Shown here: in pieces, positions 1 through 21,800 of the stretch | Numbering within the stretch: position 1 is the stretch's first letter | Layout of the letters: each line of letters opens with the position of its first letter | DNA from: Aspidiotus rigidus | Taxonomy: Eukaryota; Arthropoda; Insecta; Hemiptera; Diaspididae | DNA length: 64,000 nt | Assembly: GCA_035079385.1 (NCBI GenBank) | Contig: JAVHKY010000056.1 | Coordinates: forward strand, 868,001 to 932,000 | Direction of reading: 5' to 3' | The notes under the pieces: generated by a model | Databases searched by the model: none | What the model was told of the DNA's origin: nothing | What the model saw: the letters and a program-made list of their open reading frames with translations, nothing else | Made by a program: the position numbers and the translations under genes

Positions 1-1162
1 ATTTTCTTTACCTTTCTTATTTTTTTCAAATCGAGTTTATATTCGAAACTTTGAACATGAACTTGATTAAACTCGATTTGAAAAAAAAAAAAAATATGTT
101 ATAATAATCAAAAAAATTGATGAACGAGTTTGATTGCCTAGAGCGGTCTTACAGTTGTTGTGAAAATAACGACAAAAAACGCAATCGCTTATGTAACTGA
201 AATTAAAGTTATACTTGTTTTATTGGTCGAATTGGTTTTAATATTTTGAGAATTGAATTTAAATCTGGCGTCTCGAAGAGTTCAAATTTTTCTGAGAACC
301 TCTCCTATCATAAATAGCTCGCCAATCCAACTCCTCTATTAAGTTAGGGCAGTTTTTGAATTTTCAAGAAGACGTCCCACGTAACACGTTCCTTGTTAAT
401 AAATATGAGATTTGGGCTATTGGACTAATTTCCAGGCTTAAGGGTGCATTTGCGCACAGGCCTTTAACAATGATCGTTCTGTGCCCTTATAACCGTGAGA
501 AATGGAATATAAATTAAGTCATGAAAGAAAATTAAAGATAGTCCCAAATTCCTACACACCTCGGAAACGAACAGTTTCAAGACAGATGCGTGCGAGAGGT
601 CTCGGATTCAGGAAAAGAACGAAATTTGTGTATTTTCCTCCCCTCCTCCAAGTCCAAAGATCAGACTTTGTGAAATGAAGTTTCATATTATTCTTAATTC
701 GTTGATGAGAATTACCACTGAAGCTCGATGCTTAAGGAAAATATTACAAATTTACAAAAAATAGTTTTTTAAATCGTAAATCAATCCTCCAGCTAATAAT
801 AGTTGTTACTTAAGCCAGCGTTTGAAGCTGTCAAGCATATTTTTCGTAGTCTAGAACCTTTTGCGAATTACGTCACTATTCGAGTTCATTATTGGAAAAA
901 TGGGACCGAAAAAGAGTGGAATGGAGTCCGTTAAAGAAAAAAGAGAGGAGGAGAATTGAAGGTGAAGGATTCATTTAAAATTAAATATCATCAAGTTAGG
1001 GGGTGGGAGAAGCTAAAACCATAACCCAGGTGGTCCATGATGAGTATAGTTATCAAGATTTTCTTGAGAAAGTCTTGCGGTTAATCGAGAGCAAAGTTCT
1101 TTATTATCAAAAGTACGGTATCTAAGAAAACCCTTCATACACTCAGGTTAGTGAGCTATATG

Positions 1163-1300
1163 GGAACAATTTGCGGCAACTCTTACTCCAACCTCGACGT
1201 GCTACCCGAGCTAGGAACTACAGTTCTCTTTCGTCAGTCTTTCTCCCCTAACGATACTCGGGCTCGCGCGTAAGTTGGAAAGAGAGTTGCCGCAAATTCC
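1163..1300. repeat. Imperfect inverted repeat, MITE-like
   Basis: The arms 1163-1192 and 1274-1300 are near-complementary; both contain TTGCGGCAACTC or its complement, with about three mismatches in the central 25 bp. Similarity continues inward through a CCGAG/CTCGG pair. The interior is CpG-rich compared with the AT-rich flanks. No clear target-site duplication or coding sequence is visible, so this could be a small non-autonomous DNA transposon or another foldback repeat. Confidence 0.5.
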
Positions 1301-1325
1301 TCAATCGTCTTTTTTTTTTAAATAA

Positions 1326-1435
1326 GTTGTTTCCATAAATACAATTTTTTGACACTGTGCGCTTCCTTTTTTCAAAAAAACCAATCTAAAGTCAGTTATT
1401 TCCAAAAATACAATTTTTTGACGCTGTTTGCTTCA
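1326..1435. repeat. Two-copy direct repeat, 69-bp period
   Basis: The segments 1326-1366 and 1395-1435 share about 85% identity, including the identical block ACAATTTTTTGAC, and are offset by 69 bp. It looks like a small tandem duplication next to the hairpin element just upstream, possibly part of the same decayed repeat. Confidence 0.6.
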
Positions 1436-4416
1436 TAATAAACATTTTTACTCGAGAGAAGCAAGTACTAGAGATTCAAAACTAAATGAAATATTCATAG
1501 TTATGAGAAAAATTCACGCCCAACTCACCTCCTCCCCTCCATACCAAATTCTTTTTCGCGACAAATTTTAATTTCGCGTGTTTACAATTTATTTTTTTTA
1601 AATAAAAAAAATGAGCGATTTTTCAACGGATTTGAAGCCTTGTTTCCTCCCTTCCGAAGTCTTAAAACCAAACCCCTGGTTGAATAGTATAGTTTAATTT
1701 TTCCTAGTGCTGAAAACCAAAGCTTTATAGCAAAAAAATAAGTTATCCTAAACCAAAGGCTGCTAAAAGAGAATTTCGCCATTGAATCCGGAAAGATGAG
1801 TAAAATGAGCACGTGAGTGGTCAATTTTCTATTTGGTCCTTTCCGATTTGGAACATATTTTACTGGGCAAAGGACTGTAAAGTTAAGAAATTCATACAAG
1901 TTGATATCCGTGCGTTGAATCTTTGAGAAAAAGAAGACAGTTCTTCTTCACCCTCGAACATTGGAAAATTTTAAACCGATAAATCGTGGAAATCCCAAAG
2001 CTATCAGCTTATCTGTACATCCCTGTAGAAGGAGAAACCAAAGCTGCCCCCTTCTCTTCAAATAAGGCAAGTTATTCGCTCGAATTTGTGATCGTACATA
2101 CAGTAGCGTATTTACTGGGGCTATACCTTCTTACCTCGTTTGATTTAACAGTACCGTAGAATCATGGAAAACAGAAACCCCACAGATTGTATATAAGTCA
2201 CTTAGTTTTAGAATAGCATGTTACATGTTGATCAAACTTCTATTGACCCACAGTGAAAATAAAATTTCCTTAGCAGTAAGGACACGCCTCGTATGTACAT
2301 TATTTGGCTATACATTTGCAAAGGTGAAAGATTTATCTCCCTCCACAAGTCGAACACTTTTTCCCTTTGCGCGACAACCCCCAATTTCAATATATTTCCG
2401 TGTACTCAATTCAAAATGTTGGCATTGTCGTGTGTATAATGGCAAGCATAGACTTTATGTATGTATGAGTACGCGTGTATATCACTAACGGGCAAAACGA
2501 GTGCGCCATAAAGCTTCCGCCGTGTAAACAAAGTGTCGGCGACTTTAATACATTACAAGAAAAATGCAACCGCACCACTAACATGATATACAGCAACGAG
2601 AATGAAATACAGACTACAGACCGCAAAATAAATGGTAAAGACCTACAAAAAAAAGATAATTACTATTAGTATATTATCATTATCGCATTTAGATCTCACC
2701 AATATCGATTCAGCGAGCATGTATGAAGACCGTAATACATCAGAAATGGTGTGTTAGGCTGCATGTCTCGCGAGAGCTGTGGCGCGCGAGTGTCGCTCTG
2801 TCAACATTTAATTAGAATGAAATCACAAACTACCTATATACCAATAATCGAAAAAACATAAAATCAGAACACGTACGGCAATTCATAACCGGCTCAACTT
2901 GTTTCCACACGCTGTTACAAGTTAACAACTAAGTAAAACCAGGAAGATGGTTTCCAATATAAGTATAATATTATATCGCGTTCCTCACTAGCTATCTCGT
3001 ATAGGTTTTTTTTTTCGTCTTCCTAATCCGATCCAGTCAATAATCAGAGGGAGGCGGGAAGAAGAATACCTGTAATCGAACTTGTTCGGGTGTACGTCAA
3101 AGAACGAATGTATACGCGAGAAGTACCTGATTGATGAGGAAAAAATAATTTCAAGGGTATAATATTAAATTTTAAGGCGCGAAAAGAAAAAGGACATCGG
3201 GACCGTGAGAGAAGTATGGAATGTAAAAAACCGACCAACTATCAATAAACGGCTGAAGAAACGATTTATTTTCACACTATCTGTATACCAACGCGTTTCA
3301 TCAGGGGGTAAGAAAAGAAAACAATAGAATGTTATCTGTGACCTGTAAATTAGTCTATCTCCGAAGGCGTCGAATACGATGTTGACACATGACCTCATCA
3401 TTCCTTTCGCTCTTCCTTTCCGACTTAAGAATATCAAAATTTTTTAATTATTTTACGATTATACAGCGCACGTCATCATTATAGAAATTTGTTAAGCTTT
3501 TGTTACCATGGAGCGTGTAATTGATGAAATCTTTGTACGACGTACATCGTGTTCGCGTTCCAATATTATCAATAGACATAATATTGCTTAGTAAATTATG
3601 ATTGTATGAGTTGAGAAGTATGAGGATGGTAGAGAGTTGTCTTCTTGTAGCATAATCACGAAGGCGGCCAGGGACTGATCACCTGAGCGAGAAAACAAAT
3701 GGAATCACAAAAACATTTGAAGTACCTACGTTAAATACTACAAATTAAATTTTCACGAGACCCGGTTCAACACGATTAAAAATACAGTACATCTATATAT
3801 AAATTGGTGAGGGTAGGGAATTTCATTTCTGGGAAGATTTCTAGGAGGTATAGGGAGGAGTTCATAACATCATAGCAAATAAGCCATTACAACCAGCCTT
3901 CGTATCTAGGATATTTGAGAGCCTTGCACATGCTATGACAAAAAATTTCTTGCTCTGTAGATGATTATAAGATCGATTTTCACTGAGTAAATACAAATCT
4001 CTTATAAATACGGAAAAAAATGAAGCGTGCGTTCGATTGAATCCTAGGTGAAGTGTTCATAAAGATTAAAAAACATCAGAACAGTGTGCTCTACAATTCG
4101 CCACTTATACGGTTAAACCAGTTAGCTTCGCTGGAATGAGGTATACAGGTGTAGGAAAGACCAAGATAATACGTCATAATTTTGTTGCATTTCACTATTT
4201 TGATGTAAACGCGACTTCCGGTACCTCGTGTAAGATTCTACTACGATGAGACGCAGGTGTACATATCTTGCCGTATACGAATAAAAAACAACGGCTGAAT
4301 CATGTAAAATTTATAATGTACTCGATGTCAATAATTTACTCATTTCGCGCGCGTGCATCAAGTATAAGAACGAACGACAAATACTAAAACTCATCCTTTC
4401 CATGTTTTGTTCGCAG

Positions 4417-5073
4417 GTTCGAGGATGGGGTGCAGACCACACTTCCCTTCGTCACTTTCGTGGTTGAATACTTCGTCCGAAAATAAACCATTAACGCATT
4501 CGAATAGCTTCGGTAGTAGCTGGTGTTCACCATTTAATGGAAATTCGGCGGGTGAGGACTCAACGTCCAAGTCCGGCGCCGAGCACGCTCATTCCAGCTC
4601 GTCGTCGCATCCGATGTTTAGTTTTCCACCGACGCCGCCCAAAGATGCGACGCCCGACTCCGTGACTGCCACCTCGACCATAAACACGTCCACGTCGACG
4701 CCGTCAATCGAGTACACGAACGCGGCCATCGCACACGCTGCCTCCATGGCCGGATTCCTGCATCACGAGGCGGCGGGTTCATGCGATATCAAACCTATGT
4801 TAAGCTCCGGTTCTTCGAAGCAAAGAGAAGGTACAAACTCTTCATCTGGTAGCGCTTCGCCAAATAGTTCCTCGTACATGGTTCCTCCATATCAACCCTA
4901 TTCCGATTCCTACCCTTCAGCGTACTCGTCTTTCGCTCATCCGCATCATAATAGCTCATCCTCTCTATTTTCTCCGTCCTCTAAGCACCATAATCCCTCG
5001 TCTTCGCCCAATTCTTTAAATCCTTTAAAATCGTCTTCGACAGCACCTAGAAATAAATCCAGAAGTAACGCTG
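4417..5073 (+). CDS. grn: grain/GATA2-3-class transcription factor, visible exon 1 (transactivation region)
   Basis: This exon encodes the region N-terminal to the zinc fingers of a GATA transcription factor. It is rich in Ser, His and Pro and holds the block MFSFPPTPPKDATPDS. That block is shared with vertebrate GATA2/GATA3 (LFTFPPTPPKDVSPD type) and follows a WCSPF motif resembling the family's W-x-SPF. The exon opens after the acceptor TTTTGTTCGCAG in phase 1 (bases 4417-4418 finish a codon), reading (x)SRMGCRP. That resembles the GSQVCRP exon start of GATA2/3, so an upstream coding exon is expected; the ATG at 4425 is the fallback start. It ends in KSRSNA plus one base at donor G|GTAAGC. 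With exon 13247-13392 the junction codon becomes GAA, giving EGREC, the canonical family junction. Read-through past 5073 is intronic. Confidence 0.9.
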
Positions 5074-13449
<8,376 letters not shown>

Positions 13450-13705
13450 TAACGATTCCCGATTCCATAAGAAAAATTAACTCGTCCCATGGTCTGAATG
13501 TGGAACATAAAAAGAGTAGCGCGTGAATTTCTGTTCAATTTAAGATCGTACATGCCAAACATGGCAAATCGGCTGGTATCCTTTATCGAGGGCATATAGG
13601 AAAATCATATCGCGATAAAATCATTGGCAGAAAGTATTTATTCTCGTATTTTGCAAGTTCTGTGGCTTCGATCTGTTCTATAGCCCACTATAGTTTTTGA
13701 TCTTC

Positions 13706-13785
13706 GTTCATTTTTGAAACTCAGTGAACGAAATCTTTACTTATAGTTCATTTTTGAAGCTCGGTGAACGAAATCATTACTTACA
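13706..13785. repeat. Two tandem 40-bp units
   Basis: 13706-13745 and 13746-13785 are adjacent copies differing at only a few positions. Each begins GTTCATTTTTGAA and contains the complementary GTTCA/TGAAC pair, so each unit can itself form a small hairpin. This is a simple tandem duplication with no coding content. Confidence 0.8.
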
Positions 13786-16700
13786 CCTGATTTCAAATTA
13801 CTGATAATGCACAGACCAAGTTTTGAGACAGGAATAGAATGGGACAATTGTTCTCCCTCCCAAATCTTTTCTGGTAAAAAAAAAAGTGGAAGAAAGGCAT
13901 GAGAGTTACCTTCAAATGTCTTCTCGGCTACGCCACTGATAAGGAGCGATAATCAAGAATATGCGCAACGAAAAAGTTGAGAAAAATTTCCAGCACAAAA
14001 GACTTGGTCATCTTTTAATTGTAAAGTTAATCAAACCTAATCGAGCACTCGCTCTCTAGCATCCAGCCTTCCTCTTTCGGTCTATTTGACAAAATTCTAT
14101 CAATTACTTTTAGGATAGACGCATTACTTTCAAATGAGAAAAAGGAAATTTGCTGTTACATATGTATCACAGAAGCTTCCCCTTCCGAGAGAAAAGTACG
14201 ACGGAAAATGAACAGAAACTCAACACTAGTAAATAGCTGTTGTTCGTGACTCATTTTAGCATGACCTTTTCAAAATAACAGTTCGAACAATGATGTCAAG
14301 AGCCCAATGTGGCCATTTAGAGTATTCTTCCAAGCCTCAAAATTCTATGGCACAACCAAATAAAACTTACACCTCTCATTCATAGCCTCATAATTTCGGG
14401 TCGAAGTATTGATTGGTCTCGAGTCGTGGAAGCTATATAGTATTGAGGGGAAAGGTGAAGGCCGGCCGATGATGATTCTTAGTATAGCTAAAAATGACCG
14501 AATTTTCCAAGAGACCAAATTTTACAATTTCACGGGCAATTAGCAAACTTATGACTTCATTTTATTTTGTTTGATTTTGGCAACTATCCAAATTTGGTAA
14601 CTTACTCTAGTATCTGGTTGGGAGAGAAAAGCTCCCTCTTTTTCTTGCATGATACCGGGTAGACGTTTTCGGGAACTAAGTCAACCTGAGGATCTTGAAA
14701 TCGCCACGAGAGATTTTCTCGCAACTCCTCGTCTTCTTATATCATAGACGTCTGAATAAGTGAACGGGTACACAGCTTGACCCCTATGAAAATTAGATCA
14801 ACCTTAATCTTCTCCTCGTCATCATTTTTCGTTTTTTCTCGTTCATGCATTATTGGTATCTGAGAGGTCAAAGTTTCGAGTGATCTAAGTCTTATATGAA
14901 GACGACTGTACGAGAGGACAAAGGTGAGGTAGTCGAAAATAAAAATCTGCAGCAAGAAGATGATCATTTTCATATTTTCTCCTGGTTCGCTTCCATCTTC
15001 ACTGTGTCACCAGGCCATTCATTAAAATTGTTTTCATCCATCTAAGAATGGCATAAATTCAGCTCATACTGCAGTTTCTTTCCTTTACAAACATCGGTAT
15101 AAATTCGAACGACGTGTGTTTTATATAATTATAGACGTACGAGTAAAATGAGTGAACATAATTTTCGTCTACATCAGTAATCGCGTGAAGGAGAGCGAAT
15201 GTCAATTTACAGTGAGCGTTTACTTACGCGACAGGAAACCTTCAATCGAACTCATCATTTCACCCATCTGAAAAGCTACCGACAGTAATTCTAGCTAATT
15301 TGTCGAAAAAAATACAGCACGCTTTTACCCTTTCACATTTTCGATGAGTAAACACGACTTCATACTCCGAATTCCTTCTTTAGTAGGTATAGACTACCAA
15401 GTGTACACCTTAAATAATTTCATTATCCATTTTTCGGGGAATTTCTGTTACACGTTTGCCGTATACCTTCTTTCTTTTCTTCCTTCTGATGCTATCAAAA
15501 TGACGTTCTCGTCAACAAGACGACTGCTATATTATATACATATAGGATGCTATTAAAACCGTCATGACTAATCGTACGTGAGGAAAAAAGCACGCTTTTA
15601 ACGACAAACATGCAGTAGTAGATTTTCAAGGTGTCAGTAGGCGTTACCACCGTGTCAATCAACCGCGCCTTGAATATTATCGATCAAACTAATAGGAATC
15701 AAAGTTAGATATTCCTAAAATAGGTTTATAGTCTGCTAAGGTTTCCCATCAGCAGATTTTCATATCTAAATGAATGCGACTTACACCCCTTTTTCTGCAC
15801 TAATCTGACTACCTCTGACGAAAAAATGAAGTACATCTTGTATCGTATGAAAGCATGCGAATAATCTACGTTTCTGTCGACATACGTATCGATCATTATC
15901 TTATAGTTTTGATCTTGGCGTGTATATAGGCAAATATGACATCATCCTTTTTTTGTCCTCTCTCATTTATGTACGTACATCCCTATATTTTATTCCATGT
16001 CAGCTGGTTCATGCCGATGGTTATACTTTTTACACCCTGATCAGTCGATATAGTACTACAGAAACCTTCGATTATATCGTATTCATCAGAATCAAGGAGA
16101 AAATATTCATCTATCAGTGTACAAGTTTCGAATAAATTTTAGTTTTAAATACGGATAAAGGAAGGAAAAAATTAAAATTAAAAAGCCATCAGCGAAACAA
16201 ACCATCTGTCGATTGATAGATTGGAGTGTTATTTGAGAAAAACATTGAAAATCATGTAGCAAGAAGCTTCCCAAAATGCGGGTTTATATTTCTGTCGGTA
16301 ACAACGAGGCGAGGGTTTCATTATCAACTAGTCCAAGAGACCGCTGCGTATAAAAATATAAAATAATTTTCAGGATTTCAAAAAAATCTGTGCTGTAGTT
16401 CTATTCAACAAATACTACGTATAAATACGAAGTTTGTATTTTACTTAATCTTCTACAGACCATTATTTTGAAGTTCGAAATTATGCAACGTACAGCGAGA
16501 AGAGCGGAGGTTGATCTCCGAACAGGAAATCACTATTAATTTAATTTTGCGAAATTTTGTAAATTTATTCATCCATTACAAATTATTTTCATCGTGTGCC
16601 ATAATCTGTAGAAACTCGCATTCGTCGTCGTCGTCGTTCCCGCATTCGCAGTTAGGCCTAGTGGCCCACCTTCGGTATTGCATCAGTTTCGGATGACGGG

Positions 16701-18816
16701 GATGTGTCCACCGATTTTCTTCTTGGCCTGAGAAGGTACGACACTTCATTACTGCTCTTTCAAATTGCAACACTAATCATTTCAAAAATTTCCCTTGCGC
16801 CACTTCTTCATTCTCCTCTGTGATTTTACTTGTATGAATTCAATATGATTATATTTGTTCTTAGATACTTCTTTAATCGCGAAATTACTTTCTATAGATG
16901 TATCACAAATGCGAACATCTTAGGGTATAACTTTACGAATTATTGGGGCAAATCTCTTTTTTGAATGTCGAAAAAAATAGAACGGAAGCTACGCACTATT
17001 AACTGTTAGACTGTATGAAATATGTGATTTGAATAGTACAAACAAGTTTATAATCGTCTTGTCGCCCCCTCTACATATCCTATTGAATACCGCATATATC
17101 AGTTCACAAAATACAGTCTTCAAATAATAGTGTCACCGTGTTATCGTTTCAATCGAAAACCAGCGGGCTGAATCCGATCAAATCGATGAAAATTAAACAC
17201 GAAAAAAGGGAACTCGGGGTGTATGACAGAGAAGGACACGACGGGACAAAGCAAAAAGCCTACAGCAGCCAGCAATTGTATGTACGTGTAATAATAGGGG
17301 GTTCGAAAGTAGCTAGTTTCGCTGAAGATCATTGTTGTTATTATTATATGTATCGTTATATTTTCTCAGGGGTTGTAAATATTTCATTTAAATTGTTCTC
17401 AGCAAATTGACCACATCTGTAGGAAGTTGGGAGTGACGAACGTATCGAGATAGGTTTGAAAAATCGACCGAGTAATAACCCTACTCATAAAGATCGCGTT
17501 AGAAATATCCAATTATTGCTTATTTTAATGAATTTAAATTGATACGAAAGATTCACTGCTTGTACAAGTATCGAACAAAGAGAGCGCATTGCTTTGAATC
17601 ACGGTAAATCCTTCAAAGCATCTTTCCGTAGACGTAATTGGCTATGTAGAAAAATATACAATGGAATAATGCTACAAGTATAATCTGCCGATGTTTGACC
17701 GAAACCGTACGTCTTGAGATATGCTGCACTTTCAAGAGCTTCATAACTCATGTGAGATGACCGTTCGTTTTCTAAGTCGCGTGTATGTCATATAATTTTA
17801 TTATTATTCATACGAAGAAAAAATATCAAGAAACGATTATATAGTCGCTCGTATAATAGGAGGTCGTTTACTATTTTGAATTATCGCCACTCGATACATT
17901 TTACGAATCCCTTGAACCCTTTTTTTCCCTCTGCCAAATCACTCGTGTTCACTAGAAAACTTGAATGTCGAACGTTTTCGATGGTCCCGTATCTCACTCA
18001 CTTTTCATTTTTACATCTCGGTTTTGAAACAGTGTGTTTCTTTCACGCCCATTTTCACGAATAAAACAGGGAATATAACCAATAGCAATTTGGGCCTTTT
18101 GTGCGCCACATAATTGCACCTATTCGCGCGCAGAGACACTGGGTCGTACACAGAGAGTGCATAGCAAGTTGGTCGGAACTTTTTCCCTTAATGATACAAC
18201 GTACAACTTGACACCATAAAATCTAGCATGTAAGTTGTACCAGAATCTATCATTATAACTGAGCGTTCTCCAAGTTGAAAAATATTTTTTTCAATATTTT
18301 TTTCTCTCCTTCTTTTCTAATGGGTCTCAATTAACGTCATTTCAGCTTGTTAAATCCTGATCTCTACTATGCTTTGAAAAATACAACTTTTCATTCTCTA
18401 TGCAAAATAGCAAGAAGAAGCATTGTATGTGCTTTTTGCTCCATTGTATTTAAAAAGAAAAGCGCAGCAGTTTTAAATCAATCAACGTCCGGCTCACCGC
18501 AGCGGTCGAAGTATTATAAGAGTAAATTGATAACTTTCAAAGGAGATAAGTGAACGCCGATGAAGAAGACATCGATTACTTTGTAAACATATTCATCATA
18601 AATGAGAGAATTTTTACAAAATTGTGGACAATCTTCATCGACTTGAGAATAATTTTCATTTCAACACCGTGTTACAAAGGTTATATATGTGGATACCTGT
18701 TTGTACAAGCTTCAGGTTTTGGAGTCTCCTCTACCCCTTCCACTCTTATAAATATTAGGAGGCAAAATATTTATCTTACGCTGTTATGTACAGACAATAG
18801 ATCGTATGTTAAAATG

Positions 18817-18834
18817 GAGAGAGAGAGAGAGAGA
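18817..18834. repeat. (GA)n microsatellite
   Basis: Nine uninterrupted GA/AG units. Intronic simple repeat. Confidence 0.9.
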
Positions 18835-21800
18835 AAAGGGTATTGTAGATATTGCAGCGTATTATACGGTAGTGTAACAACAAAATCATGTATCATATTT
18901 TCACTTCTTACAAGCCACCTTCTATACCGATATACATTTTACAAAATAGTTTTATATATTTTATGCGTACAGTGTAGAGCCTCGCGGCAATACCAACTTG
19001 GTGCTGTTGATTCGAATAAGTAGGAATACCTTAAAGTCGAGTTTGATGGCTTTTATAGCCCGTGTTTTTCGCTATATTTTGCATAAAAGCCTTCGACATT
19101 ATATTGCGCGTTTGTCTGACCATATTTTACCTCATTTTATACACTGTATATTTCCTATTATTTTTCACCACTCTTCGTCTTCCTCGCCTTTTATTTTTGT
19201 ACTGATCAACTTTGTGCGCAGCTATGTGCAGCTGTGTATGCACGTACAATACTGTTTTACAGTCGATCGCTTAACACGATCTCATGGAGAAAATAATAAA
19301 TACACGTATAATCTACAATGTGGAATACAAAATAGAGGTGTAGTAGACCTATAGCTGTCCTCTGAGTACTGACCACAAGAGCACATACATTCCTTGCTTA
19401 AGTTTTGAAGTGAGCGATGAATTTTTTTGAAAAATTGGGACTTTTCTAGCGTTACATTCTCTATATATTCCAATATTCACACCATTATTGACGTACGTCT
19501 TACAGTCGAACATTGTCTTATAGTAGCTTCTTAGTAAGGTGAATAATTTCTCTTTGATAAGTTTTAATAATATTAAAATGAAATTACGTTGAGAATGGAA
19601 AAATACTTGAAGATGGGAACGTAGCCTAAGATTTGTACGGGAGAATGGTCAACTATAAGAGCTTGAAGACGGACCTCACCATTCTTGTGGTTGAGATTTT
19701 TTAGGGACTGGGGCTATTAGTCTTTCTACGCAGGGTGGTTTACAAAATTAATAAAAACGATGTCATTAAAAGTTCAAAGTGTTTCGAATTTTTATTGACT
19801 ATATGGAACATTGAATCATTATTATGATATTTTTTCTATGTACATGGGTCACTTTTATTGATAAAGCACTCAATAATGATCATTTTTATGCTCATCGAAT
19901 AAACCGCCCTTGATAGATAGAATATCGCAATGAGAGTGAATTGCGAGCCGCAAGGGAGAAAGGATTCATCAACCCAATTTTACTTGGCTGCGTCACTTTA
20001 GCAGTGAATAATTCATTTTCAGCTGGACTAACGAAATCGATAATCAATCCTGAATTGATTGTGACACGTAGGAAGCAATGAAAATTATAGTTATCGCTCC
20101 AACTACACTGAAATAGTGCTGTTCGAGCGATACATTCTCAATCTGTACCGCTCGACTTCAAAATTCATAGTTTACTTATGGAAAACCTTGATTTTGAGAT
20201 CGGATTGTTGTCGAAAATCAGACATAGGCTCCATCCTCGTAGCTAAAGATGTTTTCAAGAGGAGAAAGTTTGAATCATTCCCTTTCCTCAGAATCATCTC
20301 CACTTACCAACAATCAGTTCAAGTTCATGTACCGCTCAATATTATAGGATGTGTCAGTTCTTTACATAGGCACATCTCCACTTCTGTCTATTTTGAGAGT
20401 AAACTTTTATCGTGGACGACTCACGGAAGAATAAGGGAAGGGAGAGTTTATAGTATGACTCTGATCATCACAACAACGTCTAGCCAATCTAGATGTACTT
20501 ATGATATACTGTAAATTCTGAAACCCTATTGAATGAGGTTCAAGAATTGGAAATTTTCATCAATTTAAACTCTACTTGATTAAGGCGATGATATCTTTAG
20601 AAGACACTTGGCGTTCGAGTATCGTTGAACTTCATAAAGGAATAGAGAGTCGAATATGTCCGTACTTATGCGAAGTGTTGCAAAATATCAACACTTTTTT
20701 TTCACTGGCCCGTAGCAATCCAGAAATCCATACGTGTACCCTCCTTCATTCTCTTATCTTTGTTTTTTTTTTGTTTTTTTTTTTTTTTTCGTCTTTAATT
20801 CCGTCATTTATACTGCACATTACTCCATTACTCTCGTACACGTACACTTCTACGTACTCATGTCAGGTACCTAATATACAGTAAACTACTCTCGTATTCT
20901 ATTGCTTCGCACTATTTTATATAATAGAGGTTACGTTTTAGATTAGGTAGTCTATATAATACATTATTGAAATCGCCGGTTTATACTTTGTGTGTTATAA
21001 ATAAATATAAAACAGTTAAACGGCGGACGTCGTGGTGGACAGGTAACCGAGCTACTAGAATTTAAAAACAAGGTGTGGTTATAAGAATGTTTTTTTATTT
21101 TCCAAAGCGTACAGCGTACTATCGGATGCTGTAGGCGCGTTCATGTAGCAGACGGGAGAACGAGATAGAAAATAAAAAGAGAAAAAAGACCAAATAAATG
21201 CTGCGGTACTATAGGACGACGAAGGATGCGAAGAGATATAAAGCGTAGGAGTGAAATGGAAATTATGCCTCGATCGAAAGAGCTTCAATTTTGCCACTGC
21301 TGACGCTAAGTTGTATAAATGATCAGAACAGCAGCGAGAAAATGCCATTTAAGGTCAGAGCGTATTGTGTCGATTAGGAGATGTTTTAATTGATCCGAAC
21401 CAAAATAGATAGTAACCAAGATACGTGCACAGGTGTGAATGGTGGTAGCACGATTTTCGTACAACTCTCAGTTATACTCCATGTATTGACGAATGAGAGT
21501 TTCTTTCTTGACATTTTAGCGTTAAAATTAGCACAGCGTTATGAAAAATCGTGCTGCATAGCGTGAAAACCGACGACTAATTACGCGCGCTACTCTTATC
21601 AAAATCGTGAACCGAGTATATCCAATTCTGGAAATACCGTTGGTGCGCTGTTGAACCATAGTCTTTACACACAGATGGAAATCTACCGTGCTAAATTTCT
21701 GATAAAATGATCTCTCAACGAGCTCTACACTGTGTATATGTTCATACTTGCAAGATTTCACGAAATAAAAGAGAGAAAAGAAAAAAAAAGTCAAGGGATA

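Larger units (their letters stand above)
1..4416. other. Non-coding sequence upstream of the first visible grn exon (intron or 5' flank)
   Basis: No open frame here looks like the conserved N-terminal exon of GATA2/3 proteins, and no donor could be tied convincingly to the phase-1 acceptor at 4415-4416. The stretch is AT-rich. It holds a 12-bp perfect hairpin near the left edge (27-38 with 69-80), a hairpin-forming repeat at 1163-1300, a two-copy direct repeat at 1326-1435, and a short CpG-rich patch near 2760-2805. It is probably the first intron of grn, because the downstream exon opens in mid-codon. If translation instead starts at the ATG at 4425, part of it would be 5' flank or 5' UTR. 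Confidence 0.6.

Noticed and set aside
17116..17280. Possible alternative exon reading NPIKSMKIKHEKRELG
   Set aside because: The composition is somewhat coding-like, but the acceptor is weak and the phases do not fit between the flanking grn exons.
18550..19023. Open frame of 157 codons on the + strand
   Set aside because: It is among the longest open frames in the window, but AT-driven, crosses a (GA)n microsatellite read as an ERERERK run, has no ATG start or recognisable motif, and no splice link to grn.
20116..20514. Open frame of 132 codons on the + strand
   Set aside because: No domain, non-ATG start, Ser/Thr/Ile-rich composition expected from random AT-rich DNA.
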